From NCBI GenBank assembly GCA_002453475.1, contig DKGY01000053.1, positions 73,975 to 82,108 on the forward strand: a stretch of DNA of 8,134 nt. The letters run 5' to 3'. Source of the stretch: Clostridium sp. UBA6758. GTDB taxonomy: Bacteria; Bacillota; Clostridia; Clostridiales; Clostridiaceae. The notes under the pieces are model-generated. The model saw only the letters and a program-made list of their open reading frames with translations, was not told the origin of the DNA and ran no database searches. Shown in pieces: positions 1-6,014 of this stretch. The position numbers and the translations under genes were made by a program. Each line of letters begins with the position of its first letter. Position 1 is the first letter of the stretch.

Positions 1-14
1 TAAGGCATAGCCTT

Positions 15-419
15 ATGGAAAATAAAAAACACAAGAATTTAATATTTTTTATAGTGTCATTAACCATAGCCTTAATAGTCTCATTAAGAATAAAAATAAC
101 ATCAATAGAAAAAGATTTAATTATTTCAGCACTTATATATGCTTCTTTATTAACTACTAGTCTTTACTGTGCAGTAAGTACCATAACCAGAGGTAAATAT
201 CCTAAAAGAAGTTCATGGATAATTGCTTTAGGGATGCTTTTATTTTTCATGTGCGATTTAAATGTAGGACTTTATAATATATTAGAAGAAGGCAACATAA
301 AATTTTTTCTGGGTTTTTTAATATGGCTATTTTATCTTCCTTCTCAGCTTTTGCTCACTTTAAGTGGTTTTAATATTCAGTATTTAGAGGAAATTTTTAA
401 AAAATACACAACTATGTAA
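15..419 (+). CDS. Small multi-pass membrane protein, YhhN/lysoplasmalogenase-like C-terminal part (probably 5'-truncated)
   Basis: This frame encodes 134 residues with four likely membrane helices at about residues 9-26, 34-56, 67-90 and 97-118. The order of motifs resembles the C-terminal half of the YhhN family (TMEM86-like lysoplasmalogenases, integral membrane enzymes): a Tyr-containing helix, then G73-x-L-L-F-F-M-C-D81 as in the family's GxxxFxxSD segment, then Y107-x-P-S-Q111 in the last helix as in its YxxAQ end. Such proteins usually have about 200 or more residues, so this piece is short. The frame is open from ATG15 to the window edge (3-14), and only a weak AAGG (2-5) precedes the ATG. 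The true start therefore probably lies outside the window. No convincing terminator follows the stop. The membrane location is fairly sure. The family call is a motif impression, and catalytic activity is not shown. Confidence 0.6.
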   Translation: MENKKHKNLIFFIVSLTIALIVSLRIKITSIEKDLIISALIYASLLTTSLYCAVSTITRGKYPKRSSWIIALGMLLFFMCDLNVGLYNILEEGNIKFFLGFLIWLFYLPSQLLLTLSGFNIQYLEEIFKKYTTM

Positions 420-570
420 TATTATGAATAATTATTTTAAATCCTACAAAATATAAATACTTAGATAGAAAATAAAGCGGTGATAATATGTAATTGGCTT
501 AAGGTGAAACCATAGCTATTTAATAAAAAGTTCAGATGCCTAAATAGTCTATTTTATAAAGGAGAAGATT
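420..570 (+). promoter_or_regulatory. Leader of the amidohydrolase gene: weak hairpin and Shine-Dalgarno site
   Basis: This 150-base gap holds no gene. The start of the amidohydrolase is fixed by AAAGGAG at 558-564, six bases before ATG571. An imperfect hairpin lies at 497-516, where GCTTAAGGT pairs with ACCATAGC around a GAA loop with one bulged base and one A-A mismatch. A minimal start-stop (ATG TAA, 488-493) lies just after GGTGAT. GATAAT (482-487) could be a -10 box, but no good -35 box sits at the right distance. I recognise no riboswitch class. Confidence 0.35.
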
Positions 571-1746
571 ATGGTATTAATTAAAAATGGAAAAATATTA
601 ACTATGTCTGGCGTAGATTATGATAAGGGATGTATCTTAATTGACGGAAAAAAAATTATAGAAGTGGGAGAATATATTAATGAAGATAACAATGATATAT
701 CTGAAGTAATTGATGCAAGCAATTGTTTAGTTATGCCTGGAATAATAGAAGCTCATAGCCATATTGGCATTCAAGAGGAAAGGAAAGGTTTTGAAGGAAA
801 TGATTGCAACGAAATGACTGAGCCAGTTACTCCTTACCTAAAAGCCTTAGATGCCATTAATCCTATGGATTCTACTTTCCATCAGGCATTGAGTGCAGGA
901 ATTACTGGGGTAATGGTTGGACCAGGAAGTTCAAATGTGGTAGGCGGACAGTTTGTCTTTATTAAAACTTATGGCAGAGTAATAGATAATATGGTTGTTC
1001 TTGAACCTGCTGCAATGAAGGTTGCATTTGGAGAAAATCCAAAGTCAAATTATAATGATAAAGATAAGATGCCAACAACACGTATGTCAATAGCTGCGCT
1101 TTTACGAGAAGAATTATTTGAAGCTCAGCAATATTATAAAAGTAAGAAAAACTCCAAACAATCAGGTAATGAAGACAATAATTTTAATGAAGAATTTAGA
1201 AAAGAATGTTGGCTACCTGTATTTGATAAAAAAATACCTTTAAAAGCACATGTACATAGAGCGGATGATATTCTAACTGCAATCCGCATAGCTAAACAAT
1301 TCGGATTAAAAATGACTCTTGATCATTGTACGGAAGGACATTTAATTGCAGAAGAGATAAAGGAATCAGGATTTCCGGCTATAATTGGACCAACACTATC
1401 AGTACGAAATAAAATAGAGACACAAAACATGGATTTTAAAACAGCAGGAATACTGCATAAAGCAGGTGTAAAGGTAGCTATTACTACTGATCATCCGGTT
1501 ACAAGAATACAAGATTTGGCAATTTGTGCTGGGTTTGCAGCAAGAGAAGGATTAGGTATAGAGGAAGGGCTCAAAGCAATTACAATAAATGCAGCTGAAA
1601 TATGTAATGTATCACATAGAGTTGGGAGCCTTGAAGTGGGGAAGGATGCTGATATTGCAATCTTTGATGGTAATCCGATGGAAATATTTACAAAAACTAT
1701 GTATACTATAATTGATGGTGAAGTGGTTTATAAATCAGAAGATTAA
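571..1746 (+). CDS. Metal-dependent amidohydrolase (imidazolonepropionase-like)
   Basis: The 391-residue protein has the layout of the amidohydrolase superfamily: a small N-terminal beta-sandwich segment (about 1-55, opening with VLIKNGKILTM), a TIM-barrel, and a C-terminal return to the sandwich (G-x-L-E-V-G-K-D-A-D-I-A-I-F-D-G near 350-365). Metal-site candidates are visible: H62-S63-H64 after the MPGIIEAH strand, H227 and H229, H252 in L-D-H-C, and D307 in T-T-D-H-P. E145 in L-E-P-A-A-M-K is a candidate bridging ligand. The family hydrolyses C-N bonds in cyclic or linear amides. The substrate cannot be read from the sequence. No signal peptide is seen, so it should act in the cytoplasm. 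Length and motifs are complete, and the RBS at 558-564 supports the start. An amino acid permease lies downstream, but hairpins and an opposed gene separate the two. An imidazolonepropionase role is unlikely, as no other hut genes are present. Confidence 0.9.
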   Translation: MVLIKNGKILTMSGVDYDKGCILIDGKKIIEVGEYINEDNNDISEVIDASNCLVMPGIIEAHSHIGIQEERKGFEGNDCNEMTEPVTPYLKALDAINPMDSTFHQALSAGITGVMVGPGSSNVVGGQFVFIKTYGRVIDNMVVLEPAAMKVAFGENPKSNYNDKDKMPTTRMSIAALLREELFEAQQYYKSKKNSKQSGNEDNNFNEEFRKECWLPVFDKKIPLKAHVHRADDILTAIRIAKQFGLKMTLDHCTEGHLIAEEIKESGFPAIIGPTLSVRNKIETQNMDFKTAGILHKAGVKVAITTDHPVTRIQDLAICAGFAAREGLGIEEGLKAITINAAEICNVSHRVGSLEVGKDADIAIFDGNPMEIFTKTMYTIIDGEVVYKSED

Positions 1747-1856
1747 ATAAAATCAGTTTAAGTAACATATTCTTCTTTTAAGACTGAACAACCTTTTTCT
1801 TGATTTTATTACCATAAAAGTGGCAATAAAGCCAGTGAATACTGATTTTATTGCCA
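1746..1856. repeat. Three related copies of an ACTGATTTTATT element (two direct, one inverted)
   Basis: AATAAAATCAGT at 1746-1757 is the exact reverse complement of ACTGATTTTATT at 1841-1852. Its first ten bases are also the reverse complement of 1801-1810. The sites 1801-1814 and 1843-1856 form a direct repeat that matches at 13 of 14 bases (TGATTTTATT-R-CCA). The first copy overlaps the amidohydrolase stop codon. In RNA, the first copy could pair with the second or the third. Pairing with the third would compete with the 1817-1860 hairpin. These pairings are read directly, but any function is inferred. Confidence 0.6.
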
Positions 1857-1860
1857 CTTT
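1817..1860. terminator. Long near-symmetric hairpin between convergent genes, probable bidirectional terminator
   Basis: The arm AAAGTGGCAATAAA (1817-1830) pairs perfectly with TTTATTGCCACTTT (1847-1860). An inner stem CAGT/ACTG (1833-1836 with 1841-1844) closes a GAAT loop, leaving only a G-T wobble and one C-A mismatch between the stems. It lies 70 bases after the amidohydrolase stop and 49 bases beyond the stop of the opposed small gene. It is therefore placed to end both transcripts. The T-tracts are short (TTT then C on +, TTTT then A on -), so termination may be inefficient, or the hairpin may instead protect the 3' ends. Confidence 0.65.
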
Positions 1861-1909
1861 CTTACGATTAGAAGTAGTTTTTGCTTCTATAAGTTGTGTC
1901 TGTAAAATT

Positions 1910-2032
1910 CTAGTTGTTATTATTGTTGTTTTTATTGTTTTTGTTATTATTATTGTTTTTGTTATTATTATTGTTTTTACAATTTTTGTTATTCTTGTTG
2001 TTTTTATTGTTTTGATTATTGTTATTTTCCAT
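1910..2032 (-). CDS. Asn/Lys-rich 40-residue micro-protein
   Basis: Read on the minus strand, ATG at 2032-2030 opens 40 codons that end in TAG at 1912-1910. The product is Met-Glu followed by runs of Asn broken by single Lys residues: 29 Asn, 7 Lys, one Gln (residue 7) and one Cys (residue 18). There is no hydrophobic segment and no known fold. The Shine-Dalgarno site is a perfect 10-base match to the 16S anti-SD (AGGAGGTGAT on minus, + 2047-2038), with nine bases between AGGAGG and ATG, which argues strongly for real translation. A hairpin follows the stop. Codons are only AAT, AAC and AAA apart from the start, Glu, Gln, Cys and one AAG. Such a chain should be disordered and prion-like in composition, but I do not recognise a family and assign no function. 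The opposite-strand frame over the same bases (1820-2053, Val/Ile/Phe repeats) is its shadow. No clear promoter was found upstream on minus. Confidence 0.7.
   Translation of the reverse strand: MENNNNQNNKNNKNNKNCKNNNNNKNNNNNKNNKNNNNNN
1943..1978 (-). repeat. Perfect 18-bp tandem duplication inside the micro-gene
   Basis: On the + strand, GTTATTATTATTGTTTTT occurs at 1943-1960 and again at 1961-1978 with no mismatch. A degenerate third unit lies around 1919-1942. The unit is six codons long (Lys plus five Asn on the minus strand), so gain or loss of a unit keeps the reading frame. The tract is likely to change length by replication slippage. Confidence 0.9.
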
Positions 2033-2037
2033 GGTAT

Positions 2038-2047
2038 ATCACCTCCT
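2038..2047 (-). promoter_or_regulatory. Perfect Shine-Dalgarno site of the Asn/Lys-rich micro-gene
   Basis: The + strand reads ATCACCTCCT, so the minus-strand mRNA carries AGGAGGTGAT, fully complementary to the 16S rRNA 3' end. The gap from AGGAGG to ATG is nine bases. It is the strongest ribosome binding site in the window and is the main reason to treat the 40-codon frame as a gene. Confidence 0.85.
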
Positions 2048-2053
2048 ACCTAA

Positions 2054-2368
2054 CTTATCATTAGCAAAAAAAACTTATATTATTCATTTTAATAAAAAAT
2101 TATTACTAAAGATTTTTATATGAAATTTACTTACTTAAGTGGTTTTATACTAGACTAATTAGAAAAAAAATTTTAAAATAGAAGGTAAATTATTTTAAAT
2201 TTCTAAGTTAATATAAAAGGAAAACATTTTGTGAAATTGCATAAGAAATTTAGATGTTAAAAATTTGATTTCCTATGGGAGTACAGCTATTTATACGCTT
2301 AAGGCTTAAGCATAAAAAACAAATTGGAAGAAATAATAAATTTATAAAAAGCTATTAAGGAGGAAACT
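2054..2368 (+). promoter_or_regulatory. Shared upstream region of the micro-gene (minus) and the permease (plus)
   Basis: This 315-base AT-rich gap must hold the promoters of two divergent genes. On plus, TATACT (2146-2151) looks like a -10 box, but no -35 of correct spacing is seen. TTGATT (2265-2270) followed by TATTTA (2288-2293) has a 17-base spacer but a poor -10 box. A dyad at 2294-2314 lies just downstream of the second pair. AAGGAGG (2357-2363), five bases before ATG2369, fixes the permease start. A tiny frame, GTG 2231 to TAA 2260 (nine codons, several Lys), follows AAAAGG and could be a leader peptide, though this is weak. No T-box or lysine riboswitch motif is present. Confidence 0.35.
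2294..2314. promoter_or_regulatory. Near-perfect dyad, candidate operator of the permease gene
   Basis: GCTTAAG (2297-2303) and CTTAAGC (2305-2311) are exact reverse complements around one central G. Beyond a single mismatched pair, the symmetry continues for two more base pairs (TA at 2294-2295, TA at 2313-2314). The single-base centre is too tight for an RNA hairpin of the full arms, so a dimeric protein binding site is more likely. It lies about 55 bases before the permease start, just after a weak candidate -10 box. The 8-mer GCTTAAGG also occurs in the amidohydrolase leader (497-504). Confidence 0.45.
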
Positions 2369-3667
2369 ATGACACAGAAAACACTAAAGAAATCAGTGAC
2401 ATTTATTGAAGCCATTGCAATAGTAGTTGGAATGATAATAGGCTCTGGAATATTCCTAAAACCGGGCATTGTATTTAATGATGCGGGCTCTCCTATAATG
2501 GGTATAATGGCTTGGATAGTGGGAGGTATTATAACTTTAGCATCTGCTCTTACTATTGCAGAGATAGCTTCATCTATACCTAAAACTGGAGGATTATACG
2601 TTTATCTTGAGGAGCTATATGGAGAAGTCTGGGGATTTCTCTTAGGGTGGGTGCAAACAGTGATATCGTATCCTGCATCAGGAGCAGCTTTAGCAATAGC
2701 TTTTTCCACTTACGCTACATTTTTTATTCCAATGAATGATTTGGAGCAAAAACTACTAGCAGTGGGAATCTTGGTATTTGTAATAATCATGAATATAATT
2801 AGTACTAAATATGGGGGAGTAATTCAAACTCTTTCAACTGTGGGTAAGCTTGTTCCAATAGTTGCTATTATTATATTTGGTTTAATCAGTGGTAAAACTC
2901 ATGATTTTCGCTCCGTTACCGTTATGACTGAAGGAGCTGGTTTTGGAGCTGCAGTATTAGGTACCTTATGGGCTTATGATGGATGGATAGGTGTTACAAA
3001 TATAGCAGGTGAATTAAAAAATCCTGAAAAGGAAATGCCTAAGGCAATTATTTTTGGAGTTACATCGGTCATATTTGTATATGCACTAATAAGTATAGCT
3101 ATGGTTAATGTAATTCCTATTGAAAATATAGTTGCTTCAACAACACCAGCATCAGATGTAGCGATTGCCCTATTTGGGAATGGTGGTGCTGCGTTCATAA
3201 CAGCAGGAATTATAGTATCTGTATTTGGAGCTATGAATGGATATTTATTAACAGGTGCTAGAGTACCATTGGCTATGGGGCAGAGAAAGCAATTACCGTA
3301 CTCAATTCAACTAGGTAAAATACACAAAAAATTTGGAACTCCTACTAATGCATTAATTCTTGAAGGGGTATTAGCCACTATTTATATTTTTTCGGGAACA
3401 TTTAATACTCTTACGGACTTATTAATATTTGTTTTATGGATATTCTTTGTCATGGGTGTCTTTGGTATATTTAGACTTAGAAAAAAAATACCTGCAGATA
3501 AAAGACCATATAAAGTTCCTCTTTATCCATTTATTCCAATGGTAGGAATATTGGGAGGAGTTTATATACTATATAGTACTATTATATCTGCACCTTTGAA
3601 CTCCATAATAGGAATTGGTATAGCTCTTGCTGGCCTTCCAATATTCTATTATCTAAAAAGAAAATAG
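2369..3667 (+). CDS. APC-superfamily amino acid permease (LAT/SteT-like)
   Basis: The 432-residue integral membrane protein carries the amino acid/polyamine/organocation transporter hallmarks. TM1 is broken by G25-S-G-I-F29, the substrate-binding unwound segment of this fold. The loop after TM6 reads A202-Y-D-G-W206 ... N211-x-A-G-E-L-K-N-P-E-K near 211-221, a strong signature of the L-type (LAT) and B. subtilis SteT-like branch. The C-terminal loop reads R-L-R-K-K-I-P-A-D-K-R-P-Y-K-V-P-L-Y-P. About twelve membrane helices fit the length, which is close to SteT (438). It should move neutral amino acids across the cytoplasmic membrane by exchange or proton coupling. The exact substrate is not readable. 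AAGGAGG five bases upstream supports the start, and a strong terminator follows, so it is probably a single-gene transcript. The upstream dyad may regulate it. Confidence 0.93.
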   Translation: MTQKTLKKSVTFIEAIAIVVGMIIGSGIFLKPGIVFNDAGSPIMGIMAWIVGGIITLASALTIAEIASSIPKTGGLYVYLEELYGEVWGFLLGWVQTVISYPASGAALAIAFSTYATFFIPMNDLEQKLLAVGILVFVIIMNIISTKYGGVIQTLSTVGKLVPIVAIIIFGLISGKTHDFRSVTVMTEGAGFGAAVLGTLWAYDGWIGVTNIAGELKNPEKEMPKAIIFGVTSVIFVYALISIAMVNVIPIENIVASTTPASDVAIALFGNGGAAFITAGIIVSVFGAMNGYLLTGARVPLAMGQRKQLPYSIQLGKIHKKFGTPTNALILEGVLATIYIFSGTFNTLTDLLIFVLWIFFVMGVFGIFRLRKKIPADKRPYKVPLYPFIPMVGILGGVYILYSTIISAPLNSIIGIGIALAGLPIFYYLKRK

Positions 3668-3705
3668 GGTCAGACTCTGTGAGAGCAGAACTTGAACTCT
3701 ATTAT
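3668..3705 (+). other. Short spacer with a GGGTCAGACTC motif and a small CTCT-GTG-AGAG dyad
   Basis: Immediately after the permease stop the sequence reads GGGTCAGACTCTGTGAGAG. CTCT (3675-3678) and AGAG (3682-3685) can pair around GTG. It is GC-richer than its surroundings, but it is too short to assign to any element. Confidence 0.25.
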
Positions 3706-3748
3706 AAAAAAGGATTGGTTCAGATAATTATTTGAACCAATCTTTTTT
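3706..3748 (+). terminator. Intrinsic terminator of the permease gene
   Basis: GATTGGTTCA (3713-3722) pairs with TGAACCAATC (3733-3742). The stem extends inward by a G-T pair and two A-T pairs to an AATT loop, and outward through A-T pairs of the flanking A and T runs. Six Ts (3743-3748) follow. The A-tract on the left (3706-3711) means it could also work for a minus-strand transcript, though no minus gene points at it. Confidence 0.93.
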
Positions 3749-3812
3749 ATATATATAAATATATACCTAGGAAGCTATTTAAATATACAAATATAAAACT
3801 ATAAAAATATAT

Positions 3813-3828
3813 AACTATTTAAATAGTT
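3813..3828. repeat. Perfect 16-bp palindrome with an upstream half-copy
   Basis: AACTATTT joins AAATAGTT with no spacer, an exact dyad. The 11-mer CTATTTAAATA in it (3815-3825) recurs at 3775-3785, at a centre distance of 40 bp, roughly four helical turns. This spacing would suit a regulator that binds two sites on the same DNA face. The AT-rich setting makes chance similarity possible. Confidence 0.5.
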
Positions 3829-4080
3829 GTTCTGTTCATACGGGTTTGAGTGGTGTTACATTTTAATAGTAGAATTTATTTGTATAATTATATTGAATGT
3901 TTAATATTATAAAGAAGTTTATTTATTATAATTAAGGTAGAAAATTGAAAAAATACAAAGGTATAAAAATGTATGTTTATATTGAAAATAGTGTAAAGTG
4001 ATAGTAAAATATAGAATTGATGGGATTCGATTACAGGGTAATTGTATTTAAATTATGAGGAGTATATAAGGAAAAAATAA

Positions 4081-4119
4081 GTGACAAGAAATTATAATAA
4101 AAAAGAAAGCGTGTGTTAG
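4081..4119 (+). CDS. Possible 12-codon upstream ORF coupled to MCP1
   Basis: GTG4081 is preceded by AAGGA (4068-4072) with an eight-base gap, better than the site in front of MCP1 itself. The frame runs twelve codons ([11 protein letters not shown] after the start) to TAG at 4117-4119. That is one base before the MCP1 ATG (4121). MCP1 has only AGAAAG (4104-4109) as an SD, so ribosomes ending here could re-initiate on MCP1. The peptide has no recognisable features. It may be a coupling device or a chance frame. Confidence 0.3.
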   Translation: MTRNYNKKESVC

Positions 4120-4120
4120 T

Positions 4121-5839
4121 ATGAAACTTTTTATTAATTTAGGGGTTAAGAAAAAACTTATATCAATATTTTTAATAATATGCATTTTTATAGTCATGAT
4201 AGGTGTAAATGGAATATTGAGTTCTGAAACTATAAACGAAAATGCAAATGAAATGTATAGCAATAATTTAGTGTCAATTAAGGATCTAGAAGGAATAAGA
4301 GGAAATATAAATGAAATTACAACTAATATGACTAAAATTCTTTTTGAAATAGATAGGTCAAAATTAGATGAACAAATAAAGGCTATAGATGATTTAACAA
4401 ATGAAGATATAACATTACAATATGAGTATGATGAATTACCGGAAATATCACAAGAAGAGGAAGAACTTTATGAAGGGTATCAACAGAACTTATCAAAATA
4501 TAGAGAGAAAAGAAATGAGGTTATTGAGTTTGTAAAAGCTAATAATTATGATGAAGCAGTTAAGCTTTATAATTCAGAAGTAGAACCATTAAGAATCGAT
4601 ACATTTGAAAAAATAGAAAGATGTATTGAAATAAATCTAGAATATGCTGAACAAACTAATCTAAATAATGAAGCAGAGTTTAATAAGGTTAGATACAAAA
4701 CAATAATTTATACAATACTAGTATTTTTAATTATATTATTTATGGGATATATTTTAGGTAAGAATATAGTAACCCCACTAATAAAGATAAAAGGGTTAGC
4801 TGAGAGATTATCAAATTATGATTTTTCAGTTCCAATTGTTATTACAAGAAAAGATGAATTTGGGCAGACCGGGTTAGCTTTAAATGCTGCACAAGAAAAT
4901 GTAAGTAACTTAGTTAAATTAATAATGGAAAATTCACAAGATATGAGTGTGTCTTCAGAAGAACTTTCAGCTATAGTTGAAGAGATATCCTCAAAAACAG
5001 AAATAATTGATGAAGCAGTAAATAATATAGCTGCTGGAATGCAAGAGTCAAGTGCTACGACAGAGGAAATAAGTGCATCATTTCAGGAGGTAGATTCAAG
5101 TATAAATGTATTATCTTCAAAAGCTATGGAAGGAAGTAATAATGCAAATGAGTTTAAAGGAAGAGCTACTGAAGTCAAAAATAATAGCGAAAAGGCTATA
5201 GCAGAAACAAAGAATTTATATGATATAAAACAAAAGAATATGGAAAAGGCAATAGAAGATGGGAAAGTAGTAGACAGCATAAAGATTATGGCAGATACTA
5301 TTGGAAGTATAGCACAGCAAACTAATCTACTTGCACTAAATGCAGCAATAGAAGCAGCCAGGGCTGGAGAGCAAGGTCGAGGATTCGCAGTGGTAGCTGA
5401 GGAAGTAAGGAAACTTGCAGAACAATCCTCAGAGGCAGTAATAAATATTCAAGACACTATAGGTAAAGTTCAAAATGCATTTAAAAGTAGCATTGATACA
5501 GGTAGTGCCATATTAGAGTTTATAAATACAAAGGTTCAGGAACAATTAGATGCCTATGGAAAAACAGGTAATCAGTATTATAATGATTCAGACTTTGTAA
5601 GCAAAATGTCAGAAGAAGTAGCTGCTATGTCAGAAGAAGTTACAGCAACAGTTGGACAAGTAAGTGAAGCAATTCGAAATATGGCTGAAGCTTCACAAAA
5701 ATCTAGTGAAGAGGCGATTACAATAAAAGAAGGTATGTATGAAGCAACAAGAGCTATAGAGCAAGTAGCAGTAACTGCACAAAGTCAAGCAGAGCTTGCA
5801 GAGAAGCTTAATGAAGTTATTAAAGAGTTTAAAATATAA
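4121..5839 (+). CDS. Methyl-accepting chemotaxis protein, four-helix-bundle sensor type (MCP1)
   Basis: The 572-residue transmembrane chemoreceptor reads, in order: a short Lys-rich N-terminus; TM1 at about 13-33; an extracytoplasmic helical domain at about 34-192 that fits the 4HB_MCP type (it starts with a Tyr-x-Asn-Asn-Leu-x-x-Ile-x-x-Leu-x-x-Ile-Arg helix); TM2 at about 193-213; a HAMP domain from about 214 to 268 with P219 and the D-E-F-G turn; and a long cytoplasmic coiled coil. The hairpin tip for CheA/CheW contact is complete, from I397[17 protein letters not shown] through G416-E-Q-G-R-G-F to about 435. Glu/Gln-rich flanks offer methylation sites. There is no C-terminal CheR-binding pentapeptide. 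The ligand is unknown. The RBS is weak (AGAAAG), and no in-frame ATG, GTG or TTG lies between the upstream stop at 4082 and ATG4121. A strong terminator follows. The signalling half closely matches that of MCP2. Confidence 0.95.
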   Translation: MKLFINLGVKKKLISIFLIICIFIVMIGVNGILSSETINENANEMYSNNLVSIKDLEGIRGNINEITTNMTKILFEIDRSKLDEQIKAIDDLTNEDITLQYEYDELPEISQEEEELYEGYQQNLSKYREKRNEVIEFVKANNYDEAVKLYNSEVEPLRIDTFEKIERCIEINLEYAEQTNLNNEAEFNKVRYKTIIYTILVFLIILFMGYILGKNIVTPLIKIKGLAERLSNYDFSVPIVITRKDEFGQTGLALNAAQENVSNLVKLIMENSQDMSVSSEELSAIVEEISSKTEIIDEAVNNIAAGMQESSATTEEISASFQEVDSSINVLSSKAMEGSNNANEFKGRATEVKNNSEKAIAETKNLYDIKQKNMEKAIEDGKVVDSIKIMADTIGSIAQQTNLLALNAAIEAARAGEQGRGFAVVAEEVRKLAEQSSEAVINIQDTIGKVQNAFKSSIDTGSAILEFINTKVQEQLDAYGKTGNQYYNDSDFVSKMSEEVAAMSEEVTATVGQVSEAIRNMAEASQKSSEEAITIKEGMYEATRAIEQVAVTAQSQAELAEKLNEVIKEFKI

Positions 5840-5971
5840 AATTTTATCTGGGAGTATACAAAGAAGTAAAGGGTACTATTTTGATAATCCATTACCACCA
5901 AAAAAAGTTAAAAGAGTTCATATTAAATTATGCTTAAGTATTAATTTAGTATTACAAGTGAAGTGTTGAAT
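5840..5971 (+). other. AT-rich spacer after MCP1
   Basis: The 132 bases between the MCP1 stop and its terminator hold no coding frame, promoter or strong structure that I can see. Confidence 0.4.
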
Positions 5972-6014
5972 AAACTGTAAACAAATACTATATATGTATT
6001 TGTTTACAGTTTTT
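5972..6014 (+). terminator. Strong intrinsic terminator after MCP1
   Basis: AAACTGTAAACAAATAC (5972-5988) pairs over 17 bases without mismatch with GTATTTGTTTACAGTTT (5996-6012). The loop is TATATAT and the T run reaches 6014. The stem separates MCP1 from MCP2, so the two receptors are likely on separate transcripts. Confidence 0.9.

Larger units (their letters stand above)
3749..4120 (+). promoter_or_regulatory. 372-base leader of MCP1: palindrome, candidate promoters, upstream ORF
   Basis: No protein gene of normal size fits here. A perfect 16-bp palindrome, AACTATTTAAATAGTT, lies at 3813-3828. Its core CTATTTAAATA (3815-3825) is repeated at 3775-3785, exactly 40 bp upstream. TATAAT at 3883-3888 is a perfect -10 box without a good -35 box. 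GATTCGATTA (4024-4033) resembles a sigma-28 -10 element, with TAAA at 4005-4008, two bases too far away for the consensus. No c-di-GMP riboswitch (GEMM) core is present. A 12-codon frame at 4081-4119 is listed separately. Confidence 0.35.

Noticed and set aside
1917..2029. Possible CRISPR-like array because of regular repeats
   Set aside because: The units are 18 bp and contiguous, with no unique spacers. They are explained by codon repeats of the micro-gene.
1820..2053. Plus-strand frame of 77 residues with Val/Ile/Phe repeats, looking like a membrane peptide
   Set aside because: It is the reverse complement of the Asn/Lys codon repeat. Its GTG start sits inside the hairpin and it has no SD, whereas the minus-strand frame has a perfect SD.
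2054..2368. T-box or lysine riboswitch ahead of the amino acid permease
   Set aside because: There is no T-box sequence (AGGGTGGNACCGCG-like), no antiterminator/terminator pair and no lysine-riboswitch core.
2974..3198. Minus-strand frame inside the permease
   Set aside because: It overlaps a complete, motif-rich permease, has no RBS, and shows no recognisable protein features.
3668..3686. GGGTCAGACTC motif as the end of an IS200-like or REP element
   Set aside because: It is a single short copy with no transposase, matching second end or target duplication in the window.
3749..4120. c-di-GMP riboswitch ahead of the chemotaxis gene
   Set aside because: The conserved GEMM core sequences are absent, and no matching paired elements were found.
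4048..4263. Minus-strand 71-residue hydrophobic frame over the MCP1 start
   Set aside because: It is a shadow of the AT-rich leader and TM1 region, with no RBS or downstream terminator on that strand.
5083..5280. Minus-strand Ser/Phe-rich frame inside MCP1 (similar ones at 7143-7463 and 7698-7904 in MCP2)
   Set aside because: Ser/Ala/Phe-rich antisense frames are the usual shadow of Glu/Lys-rich coiled-coil coding sequence. They recur at the same place in both receptors because the genes are related.
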